Origin: Seohaeicola saemankumensis
GTDB taxonomy: Bacteria; Pseudomonadota; Alphaproteobacteria; Rhodobacterales; Rhodobacteraceae
Length of the DNA stretch: 64,000 nt
Direction: 5' to 3'
Assembly (NCBI RefSeq): GCF_021021435.1
Contig: NZ_JAINWI010000003.1
Location: forward strand, 286,722-350,721
Below are positions 17,517 through 24,651 of this stretch, piece by piece. The notes under the pieces were generated by a model. It was not told where the DNA came from. It worked only from the letters and a program-made list of their open reading frames with translations, and made no database searches. The position numbers and the translations under genes were made by a program. How positions within the stretch are numbered: position 1 is the stretch's first letter; every line of letters starts with the position of its first letter.

Positions 17517-18536
17517 TTATCCGTCGCGTTTGATACTCCTGCGGCTGCGGCGTGGCGCGGCCGTATCGTCGCCCGTGCCATCGCCAGCCGAGGAAAACGC
17601 CCCCAGCAATTCCGTGATCCGGTCCAGCGTCGGGCGCGGCCCGCGCGGACGGCTTTCAAGAGCCGCGCGCATATGCGACAGATGCTCGGGCATGGTGCCG
17701 CAGCAGCCGCCGATGATGGTGGCACCGGCATCGCGCGCCAGAACCGCATATTCGGCCATCAGTTCGGGAGTGCCGTCATAGTGGATATGCCCGTCATGGT
17801 ATTTCGGAATGCCCGCATTGCCCTTGGCGATGATCGGACGCTCAGTTCCTTGTGCGGCAAAGCCCAGCACGGTGCGCAGCAGGTCGGATGCGCCTGTGCC
17901 GCAATTGGCGCCAAAGGCCAGCGGCGGGTTCGGCAAGGCCTCGACCATCTCGACCATGGCGGCGCTGGTCACACCCATCATTGTGCGGCCTGCCGTGTCG
18001 AAACTCATGGTGCCGCACCACGGCATGTTCGCCAGCGCAAAAGCCTCGGCGGCGGCACGGTATTCCTCGGGAGCCGAGATTGTCTCCAGCCAGAGCACAT
18101 CCGCCCCGCCTTCTTTCAAACCTTCGGCCTGTTCGTGAAAAATCTCGACCGCGAGGGCATGCGTCAGCGGTCCCATCGGCGCAAAAATCTCGCCGGTCGG
18201 GCCGACCGAGCCCGCCACGACGACGGTGCGGCCGGATTTGTCGGCAACAGCGCGTCCCAATTCGGCACTGAGCCGCGAGAGTTCCCGCGCGCGTTTTTCC
18301 GCGCCGTGCAGTTTTAGGCGGCTGGCATTGCCGCCAAAGGAATTGGTCAGGAAAATATCGCTGCCTGCATCCACGGCGGATTTGTAAAGCTTGGTGATCC
18401 GGTCTGGATGTTCCTCGTTCCACATCTCGGGCGCATCGCCAGAGCTTAGCCCCATATTGAACAGGTTGGTGCCGGTGGCACCATCGGCCATCAGCCAGTC
18501 GCGGGAGGCCAGAAGGCGGGAGAGGGCATCGGTCAT
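17517..18536 (-). CDS. Homocysteine S-methyltransferase module (betaine-homocysteine methyltransferase-like)
   Basis: About 339 residues of the homocysteine S-methyltransferase family. 'LMADGATGTNLFNMGL' opens the TIM barrel. The zinc ligands are the Cys in 'FGANCGTGASD' and the Cys pair in 'IIGGCCGTMPEH'. The start at 18536 follows AGGA by seven bases. Together with the B12 protein 169 bases downstream it forms the homocysteine half of a split MetH. The last 20 residues are an extra Arg-rich tail (RRSRRSIKRDG) outside the barrel. Direct betaine-dependent activity is the alternative reading. Confidence 0.9.
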   Translation of the reverse strand: MTDALSRLLASRDWLMADGATGTNLFNMGLSSGDAPEMWNEEHPDRITKLYKSAVDAGSDIFLTNSFGGNASRLKLHGAEKRARELSRLSAELGRAVADKSGRTVVVAGSVGPTGEIFAPMGPLTHALAVEIFHEQAEGLKEGGADVLWLETISAPEEYRAAAEAFALANMPWCGTMSFDTAGRTMMGVTSAAMVEMVEALPNPPLAFGANCGTGASDLLRTVLGFAAQGTERPIIAKGNAGIPKYHDGHIHYDGTPELMAEYAVLARDAGATIIGGCCGTMPEHLSHMRAALESRPRGPRPTLDRITELLGAFSSAGDGTGDDTAAPRRSRRSIKRDG

Positions 18537-18747
18537 GTCATATCCTGATCTTGTCGTTGCAACGCAAACGCACGCGTCTGGTGTCATGTTTGACGCGCGC
18601 GGGCAAATTCATATTGGTCATAATGATTGTGAACAAAGCATGAAAGCGGTCAGGCGTTCCGCCTTGCAAGCGCGGATGTGCGGGCCTGACCGCGCCGCGC
18701 ACCACCATGGCGAAAACATGGCCTGACGCGGCGCGCGGCTTTGCCTA

Positions 18748-19062
18748 TCAGAACTCGCTCAGCAGTTGGGTCTTGGCCACAACCAGCAGCTCGTCCATTT
18801 TGGCGCGCACGGTGTCGGGATCGGACAAATCGCCCAGATCGGCCGCAACCTTGCGAACCACATCCTCGTGACCCGCTTCCTCAAAGTCGGCCTTGATCAC
18901 GTCACGGGCATATTCCGCGGCCTCAGCCTCGGATTTTCCCAGCAGACCTGCGGCCCAGAGACCCAGCAGTTTGTTGCGCCGCGCCTCGGCTTTGAATTTC
19001 ATTTCCTCGTCATGGGCGAATTTCGCCTCGAACGCGCGTTCGCGGTCATCAAAGCCTGTCAT
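18748..19062 (-). CDS. DUF1476 protein, F1-ATPase zeta-type inhibitor
   Basis: About 104 residues starting at 19062 (MTGFDDRERAFEAKFAHDEE) behind GAGGAAG. Proteins of this family are the zeta subunits of alphaproteobacterial F1Fo-ATPase, shown in Paracoccus to block ATP hydrolysis through an N-terminal inhibitory helix. The conserved N-terminal 'F.DRE.AFE.KFAHDEE.KFKAEARRNKLLG' pattern and the C-terminal helical bundle are intact. The ATP synthase genes are not in the window. It is divergent from purC. Confidence 0.88.
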   Translation of the reverse strand: MTGFDDRERAFEAKFAHDEEMKFKAEARRNKLLGLWAAGLLGKSEAEAAEYARDVIKADFEEAGHEDVVRKVAADLGDLSDPDTVRAKMDELLVVAKTQLLSEF

Positions 19063-19220
19063 ATGTCGCTTCCTCGGGTGCCAGTTGAACCTCGTTTCGA
19101 TATGCACACCCTGAGGGGTTGACGCAAGGGGCAGGGCGCATCTTGCGACAAGGCCGCCCATCGACTAAAGGGGTGGACAACTGGACGGGACTCATGCCTG
19201 TCCTCAGCACCGGAGTGGCC

Positions 19221-19982
19221 ATGGCACGGCGCAAGAAAATCTACGAAGGCAAGGCAAAGACTTTGTATGAAGGGCCGGAGCCCGGAACGATCATCCAGTA
19301 TTTCAAGGATGACGCAACCGCCTTCAACGCCGAAAAGCGCGATGTGATCGAAGGCAAGGGCGTGCTGAACAACATGTTGTCCGAGTTTTTCATGACCGGA
19401 CTGGCAGCCGTTGGTGTCCCCACACATTTCATCAAGCGGATCAACATGCGCGAACAGCTTGTGCGCGCCTGCGAGATCATCCCGCTGGAAGTGGTCGTGC
19501 GGAACTATGCCGCAGGCTCGATGTCCAAGCGTCTGGGGATCGAGGAAGGTCTGCAACTGCCGCGCCCGATCATCGAATACTACTACAAGGACGACAAACT
19601 GGGCGATCCGCTGGTTACCGAAGAACATATCGCCGCCTTTGGCTGGGCCAGCCAGCAGGACATGGACGATATTTTGAGCCTTGCGCTGCGGGTCAATGAT
19701 TTCCTGTCTGGCGTGATGTTCAGCGTCGGTATCAAGCTGGTCGATTTCAAGATCGAGATCGGCCGCGTCTACGAGGGTGACTTCCAGCGCCTTCTGGTTG
19801 CCGACGAGATCAGCCCAGATAGCTGCCGCCTGTGGGATATCGAAAGCGGGCGCAAGCTGGACAAGGACGTGTTCCGCCGCGATCTGGGTAGCCTGACAGA
19901 TGCCTATTCCGAAGTGGCACGCCGTCTGGGTGTCATGCCCAAGAATGCAACGCCAATCACCAAGCCGACCCTGATCAACTGA
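19221..19982 (+). CDS. purC: Phosphoribosylaminoimidazole-succinocarboxamide synthase
   Basis: ATP-dependent coupling of CAIR with aspartate to SAICAR in IMP synthesis. 253 residues starting at 19221 ([18 protein letters not shown]) after CGGAG. The blocks '[16 protein letters not shown]', '[12 protein letters not shown]' and '[12 protein letters not shown]' are intact. The in-frame extension back to 19119 lacks homology. purS and purQ follow on the same strand with about 96 bases between purC and purS. Confidence 0.96.
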   Translation: MARRKKIYEGKAKTLYEGPEPGTIIQYFKDDATAFNAEKRDVIEGKGVLNNMLSEFFMTGLAAVGVPTHFIKRINMREQLVRACEIIPLEVVVRNYAAGSMSKRLGIEEGLQLPRPIIEYYYKDDKLGDPLVTEEHIAAFGWASQQDMDDILSLALRVNDFLSGVMFSVGIKLVDFKIEIGRVYEGDFQRLLVADEISPDSCRLWDIESGRKLDKDVFRRDLGSLTDAYSEVARRLGVMPKNATPITKPTLIN

Positions 19983-20016
19983 CATCCGCCGCCAGTCCCT
20001 GATCGGGTGCCGGTCA

Positions 20017-20048
20017 GGGATATTTGAAGCAAGAAGAAGCAGGGGCGC
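20017..20048 (+). repeat. Intergenic motif copy 1 (GCAAGAAGAAG core)
   Basis: Between purC and purS. A T-rich block (ATATTTGA) is followed by GCAAGAAGAAG and then by CAGGGGCGC. Two further copies on the same strand are at 38374-38408 and 55369-55400, each 30-45 bases before a start codon. A TCCCTGA/TCAGGGA stem (19996-20020) directly precedes this copy. Confidence 0.55.
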
Positions 20049-20078
20049 GCTTTGCCCAGCGAGACCGGAGAACGACCG

Positions 20079-20318
20079 ATGAAAGCACGTGTGCATGTGA
20101 TGCTGAAAAACGGGGTTCTGGACCCGCAGGGCGAGGCGGTACGCCACGCTTTGGGAACGCTGGGGTTCGAGGGCGTAGAATCCGTCCGTCAGGGTAAGGT
20201 GATCGAACTTGAACTGGCCGCGACCGATGCCGAAGCCGCGCGCGTCGAGGTGACCCGCATGTGCGAGGCCATCCTCGCCAATACGGTGATCGAAAGCTAC
20301 ACGGTGGAGATCGTCTGA
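20079..20318 (+). CDS. purS: Phosphoribosylformylglycinamidine synthase subunit PurS
   Basis: Small structural subunit of the three-part FGAM synthetase (PurL-PurQ-PurS), 79 residues: 'MKARVHVMLKNGVLDPQGEAV' and 'VRQGKVIELEL' are typical. The start at 20079 has GGAG at the right distance; the extension back to 20052 is dismissed. The stop shares one base with the purQ start (TGATG), so the subunits are co-translated. The large subunit purL is not in this window. Confidence 0.95.
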   Translation: MKARVHVMLKNGVLDPQGEAVRHALGTLGFEGVESVRQGKVIELELAATDAEAARVEVTRMCEAILANTVIESYTVEIV

Positions 20319-20986
20319 TGCACGCGGCGGTTATTACCTTTCCGGGATCGAACTGCGACCGCGATCTGGCTGTTGCTTTCGAGGCTGCAGGCGCAAAGGT
20401 CAGCCGTATCTGGCACAAGGAGACTGATCTGCCGCAAGGCGTTGATGTTGTGGGTATTCCTGGTGGTTTTTCCTTTGGCGACTACCTGCGTTGCGGCGCG
20501 ATTGCGGCCAATTCCCCGATCTGTCATGCCGTGGTTGCCCATGCGGGGCGCGGCGGTTATGTGCTGGGAATCTGCAACGGATTTCAGGTGCTGACCGAAA
20601 CGCGTCTTCTGCCGGGGGCCTTGATGCGGAATGCAGGGCTGAAATTCATCTGCCGCGCGGTCGGTTTGGCCGTGGCCACGACCGACAGCGCGTTCACAAC
20701 AGGCTACCAGAAAGGGCAGGTGCTGCGCATTCCCGTGGCGCATCACGATGGTAACTACACCGCCGGTCCCGATCTTCTGGCGCAGCTTCAGGCCGAGGAT
20801 CGCATCGCCTTCACCTATGCAGAGCCGGTCAACGGTTCGGTCGGTGATATCGCGGGTGTGTTGAGCGCGAACCGTCGCGTTCTCGGCATGATGCCCCATC
20901 CCGAACGCGCCGCCGAAGACACGCATGGCAGCACCGATGGCAGGCAGATCTTTGCCGGTCTGGTGGGTGCCTTGACGACTGCCTGA
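20318..20986 (+). CDS. purQ: Phosphoribosylformylglycinamidine synthase subunit PurQ (glutaminase)
   Basis: Class I glutamine amidotransferase of 222 residues that supplies ammonia to PurL. The nucleophile is Cys86 (LGICNGFQVL) and the His-Glu pair is in 'MMPHPERA'. 'GIPGGFSFGDYLRCGAIA' is the PurQ signature. It begins at ATG 20318 overlapping the purS stop. The next gene is an unrelated histidine kinase, so purL must lie elsewhere. Confidence 0.96.
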   Translation: MHAAVITFPGSNCDRDLAVAFEAAGAKVSRIWHKETDLPQGVDVVGIPGGFSFGDYLRCGAIAANSPICHAVVAHAGRGGYVLGICNGFQVLTETRLLPGALMRNAGLKFICRAVGLAVATTDSAFTTGYQKGQVLRIPVAHHDGNYTAGPDLLAQLQAEDRIAFTYAEPVNGSVGDIAGVLSANRRVLGMMPHPERAAEDTHGSTDGRQIFAGLVGALTTA

Positions 20987-21022
20987 CTTGAGCGCAGGGC
21001 CGCATCGGCGTAATCTCGCGCC

Positions 21023-22828
21023 ATGACATCACAGCGCGCCCCATCCCCAGGACAAAAGCCGTCGAAATCACGGGGTTTGGCGCGTCGTGCGGATACCACG
21101 CGCACGGTCGGCTGGCGTGCGCGTATCGCGCTTGGTGTGCTGATGGTCATCGCTGTGGTGACCGTTGCGGTCACCAACAACCTGCTGACCGACCGCTTTA
21201 CCGAAACCACCCGCAACAGGGCCGAGCTGCGTCTTGCGCTTTACAGCGGCAACCTGCTGAGCGAGTTGCGCCGAAACGCCATCGTGCCCCAGCTTCTCGC
21301 GCGCGATCCGACCCTGATTTCAGCCCTGACAACCGAGGATTATTCGCTATCCACCCAGAGGTTGATCTCTTTCGTCGAGGAGATCGGGGCGGCGTCCCTT
21401 GTGTTGTTGGACCGCGAGGGTCGCGCCGTGGCTTCGACCGACCGCAACAGGCTGGGCACGAATTACCGCAGGGAATCCTTTTTTGTCGACGCTTTGCGGG
21501 CGAATGACACAATCTTCAATGTGCAGCGCCGCGAGTCGGGTAGCTTCCATTTTTCTTATTCGCGGCGCATCTCGGCGCAGAACGTTACAGTGGGTGTAAT
21601 TGTCGTCGAGGTTGATCTGCAGAAATTCGAACGTGCTTGGGCGGGGATTTCCGATGCGGTTCTGGTGACCAATTCCGAAGGGGTCATCGTGCTGGCGACC
21701 GAACCGCGTTGGCGCGGTATGACCGAGGCGGAAGCCCTGGCCCAGCAGCCGCCTGAAAGTGCGATCCAGCGTGCCATTCAGGCCACTGCCGACTGGACCG
21801 CCTTGCCGGCCGATGCCTATGTCATGGGCGAGGCGGTGATCCGCATGGAAGGTCGTATCCCGTTCCGTGGCTGGCGGATCGCCAGTTTCACGACCTACAC
21901 AAGCGTCCGCGAACGCGTAAACGGCGTGCTGGCCCTGGAAATCATGGGATTCGCCATTCTTCTGGCGCTGGCCTTTTATCTGACCAGCCGCAAGAACGCG
22001 TTGCGGATGGCGCTGTTCCAGCGCGAGTCGGCAGAACTCCGCCTGCTGAACGCAAGGCTACAGCGGGAAATCGCCGAGCGCGAGAAGGTGCAGGAGACCC
22101 TTGCGGTGGCCGAACAGACCCTTGCGCAAAGCTCGAAACTGGCGGCCTTGGGCGAGATGTCGGCGGCTGTCAGCCACGAGTTGAACCAGCCCTTGGCGGC
22201 CATGAAAACCTATCTGGCCGGGGCGCGCCTGCTTCTGCGGCGCAATCGTCCGGACGAGGCTTTGTCATCCTTCCAGCGGATCGACGATCTGATCGAACGG
22301 ATGGGCTCGATCACGCGGCAACTCAAGTCCTATGCGCGCAAAAGCGGCGACCAGTTGACCCCTGTAAACATGGGCGAAGCGCTGGCATCAGCCCTGTCCA
22401 TGATGGAGCCACAGTTGAAACAGCGGCGTATCGCGATCAGCCGCGCCTTGCCGGATCAGCCTGTCATGGTGATGGGCGACCGGATCAGGATCGAGCAGGT
22501 GATGATCAACCTTTTGCGCAATGCAATGGACGCAACGCAGACTGTAACCGCGCCAGAGATCGACATCATTCTAGCCGCCGGAGAAACCGCCACCCTAACG
22601 GTGCGCGACAATGGCGAAGGGATCAAGGATCTGGAGAATCTGTTCGAGCCTTTCTACACGACCAAGAAACCGGGCGAGGGCGTGGGCCTTGGTCTTGCCA
22701 TTTCCTCGGGGATCGTGAACGACCTTGGCGGCAGGCTGACAGCCCGCAACGCGAAAGATGGCGGCGCGGTCTTTGAAGTTCAGCTTCCGATCTTAGGTAA
22801 TGACAGCGAAATAGAAGCGGCGGAGTAA
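21023..22828 (+). CDS. dctB: Sensor histidine kinase, DctB-like
   Basis: 601 residues, inner membrane. One membrane helix near 33-52, a periplasmic double-PAS (dCache-type) sensor to about 300, a second helix near 303-323, a coiled-coil, then the kinase core: phospho-acceptor His385 in 'MSAAVSHELNQPLAAM', N box 'INLLRNAMDA', G boxes 'DNGEGI' and 'GVGLGLAISSGI'. This layout matches DctB, which senses C4-dicarboxylates and pairs with DctD, the next gene five bases away. No dctPQM transporter is adjacent, so the ligand is inferred from family only. Confidence 0.88.
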   Translation: MTSQRAPSPGQKPSKSRGLARRADTTRTVGWRARIALGVLMVIAVVTVAVTNNLLTDRFTETTRNRAELRLALYSGNLLSELRRNAIVPQLLARDPTLISALTTEDYSLSTQRLISFVEEIGAASLVLLDREGRAVASTDRNRLGTNYRRESFFVDALRANDTIFNVQRRESGSFHFSYSRRISAQNVTVGVIVVEVDLQKFERAWAGISDAVLVTNSEGVIVLATEPRWRGMTEAEALAQQPPESAIQRAIQATADWTALPADAYVMGEAVIRMEGRIPFRGWRIASFTTYTSVRERVNGVLALEIMGFAILLALAFYLTSRKNALRMALFQRESAELRLLNARLQREIAEREKVQETLAVAEQTLAQSSKLAALGEMSAAVSHELNQPLAAMKTYLAGARLLLRRNRPDEALSSFQRIDDLIERMGSITRQLKSYARKSGDQLTPVNMGEALASALSMMEPQLKQRRIAISRALPDQPVMVMGDRIRIEQVMINLLRNAMDATQTVTAPEIDIILAAGETATLTVRDNGEGIKDLENLFEPFYTTKKPGEGVGLGLAISSGIVNDLGGRLTARNAKDGGAVFEVQLPILGNDSEIEAAE

Positions 22829-22833
22829 GCCCT

Positions 22834-24168
22834 ATGACCAAAGGCATGAAGATTGCCATCGTCGATGACGAACAGGATATGCGGCAGTCCATCAGTCAGT
22901 GGCTGGCCTTGTCAGGCTATGACACCGAAACTTTTGCCAGCGCCGAGGACGCACTGAAGGTTCTGGGGCCGGATTATCCGGGAATCGTGATTTCCGACAT
23001 CAAGATGCCGGGTATGGACGGGATGCAGTTCCTGAAGAAACTGATGGGCAGCGACAGCACCTTGCCGGTGATCATGATCACAGGGCATGGCGATGTTCCC
23101 ATGGCGGTCGAGGCGATGCGCGTGGGCGCATTCGATTTTCTGGAAAAGCCGTTCAACCCCGACCGGATGAATGAACTGGCGCGCAAGGCGACCAATAACC
23201 GCCGCCTCACGCTGGACAACCGCGCCCTGCGGCGCGAGTTGTCGGATGGCAGCCAGTTGATGAAGAAACTGATCGGCACCAGCCCCGCGATGGAGCGCCT
23301 GCGCGAGGATATTCTGGATCTCGGTCAAGCCGACGGTCACGTGCTGATCGACGGTGAAACCGGGACCGGCAAAACCCTTGTCGCCCATGCGCTGCATGCC
23401 GTGGGCGCGCGGGCAGGGCGCAAATTTGTGTTGATCTCTTGCGCCGCCTATGACGAGGACAAGCTGGCAAAGCGCCTTTTCGGGCCGATGATGCCCGAGG
23501 ACAGCCAGTTGCCCGCCGTCGAGGAAGCACGCGGCGGCACCTTGGTGCTTGAGGATGTCGAGGCACTGACCGACAGCCTGCAGGCCCGTTTGATGAGCTT
23601 TATCAACGAGCAGGGCACCCCGGCCGAGACACGGATTGTGGCGATCAGTAACCTGCAGGAGCAGGACCGCACCTCGGAAGATGCGCTGCGGCCTGATCTG
23701 TTCTACCGGCTGGCGGCTCTCAGGATCACGTTGCCACCGCTGCGCCAGCGTGGTGAGGATATTCTGACGCTGTTCACCCGTCTGTCCGAGCAGTTCGCCG
23801 ATGAATATGGTTGCGACGCGCCCAAGGTTAGCGCGCAGGAGGCCGCACAACTGTTGCAGGCCCCTTGGCCGGGCAATGTGCGCCAGTTGATCAACGTGGC
23901 GGAACGCGCCGTGCTGCAATCGCGGCGCGGGTCGGGAACGATCGCCTCGCTGCTGATGACCGATAACGAGGAAATGCAGCCCGTCATGACCACTGAGGGC
24001 AAACCCCTCAAGGAATATGTCGAGGCATTCGAGCGGATGCTGATCGATAATACCATGCGGCGGCACAAGGGCTCGATCGCGGCGGTCATGGATGAATTGT
24101 GCCTGCCGCGCCGGACCTTGAACGAGAAAATGGCCAAATACGGCCTGCAACGCTCGGATTACCTGTAA
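22834..24168 (+). CDS. dctD: DctD-like response regulator lacking GAFTGA
   Basis: 444 residues. The receiver domain has phospho-acceptor Asp55 (ISDIKMPG). The AAA+ domain has Walker A GETGTGKT (174-181). The part that should carry the sigma-54-contacting GAFTGA loop (after LFG at 215-217) reads PMMPEDSQLPAVEEA instead, and Walker B is altered to GGTLVLEDVE (234-243) rather than the usual GGTLFLDEI. 'RPDLFYRLAALRITLPPLRQR' and the C-terminal Fis-type helix-turn-helix are intact. It is therefore probably a DctB partner that binds DNA without activating sigma-54 RNA polymerase, as known for NtrC of Rhodobacter capsulatus. Confidence 0.87.
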   Translation: MTKGMKIAIVDDEQDMRQSISQWLALSGYDTETFASAEDALKVLGPDYPGIVISDIKMPGMDGMQFLKKLMGSDSTLPVIMITGHGDVPMAVEAMRVGAFDFLEKPFNPDRMNELARKATNNRRLTLDNRALRRELSDGSQLMKKLIGTSPAMERLREDILDLGQADGHVLIDGETGTGKTLVAHALHAVGARAGRKFVLISCAAYDEDKLAKRLFGPMMPEDSQLPAVEEARGGTLVLEDVEALTDSLQARLMSFINEQGTPAETRIVAISNLQEQDRTSEDALRPDLFYRLAALRITLPPLRQRGEDILTLFTRLSEQFADEYGCDAPKVSAQEAAQLLQAPWPGNVRQLINVAERAVLQSRRGSGTIASLLMTDNEEMQPVMTTEGKPLKEYVEAFERMLIDNTMRRHKGSIAAVMDELCLPRRTLNEKMAKYGLQRSDYL

Positions 24169-24182
24169 ACGCTGGCGGACAT

Positions 24183-24233
24183 GGCGGCGCGGGCAGGGAA
24201 CAGACCCTTTGCCCGCGCCGCCTTTTCTATTTT
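24183..24233 (+). terminator. Rho-independent terminator after dctD
   Basis: GGCGGCGCGGGCA (24183-24195) pairs perfectly with TGCCCGCGCCGCC (24210-24222), followed by TTTTCTATTTT. It ends the dctBD transcript and isolates it from the RNase E leader. Confidence 0.88.
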
Positions 24234-24651
24234 CCCCATTGTCTTATCCACCACCCTGCCGCTATGGTGCCCCATGGGTTGTGGCACCGATGGTGGCCCG
24301 CCATAGAGTTTCGCTGCATCGGCGAAGTGTAGGATGATCCGGCACGGCTGAGGCAGACCGATTGAGCCCCGGAAACGGGACTGACGAACCCCCGAACCCC
24401 TCGTGCAAACGGGGCGGCGAAGGCCTTGAACGGGCGCCCCATCACATGCGGGCGTCGGAGAAGAAACGCGATGAGGCGCGCGAGAGCAACTGATCCCATC
24501 ATCATGTCCCTTGGGGGGCACATGTCCTCGCACGGGGAATGCAGAATGACCGGACGTTGTGCGCGTGCCATTTCCCTCGCCCCTGACAGACACATGCCGC
24601 AAACGCCCCGTCCCCCGGGACCGGGCGCACGCCGCTGTGCAATTGGAAAAC
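24234..24651 (+). promoter_or_regulatory. Long promoter and 5' leader of the RNase E gene
   Basis: About 420 bases without a gene. A TTGTCT at 24240 and TATGGT 18 bases further downstream could be the promoter. The rest is GC-rich and full of inverted repeats (for example CCCC..GGGG around 24395-24418 and near 24510-24540), as expected of a structured leader. RNase E genes commonly autoregulate through cleavage of a long 5' leader; that this one does so is inference. Confidence 0.5.

Noticed and set aside
18537..18747. Cobalamin or SAM/SAH riboswitch upstream of the homocysteine methyltransferase gene
   Set aside because: I looked for B12-box and SAM-type motifs and saw none. Only an imperfect palindrome (18608-18633, 8 of 13 pairs) is present, too weak to call an operator.
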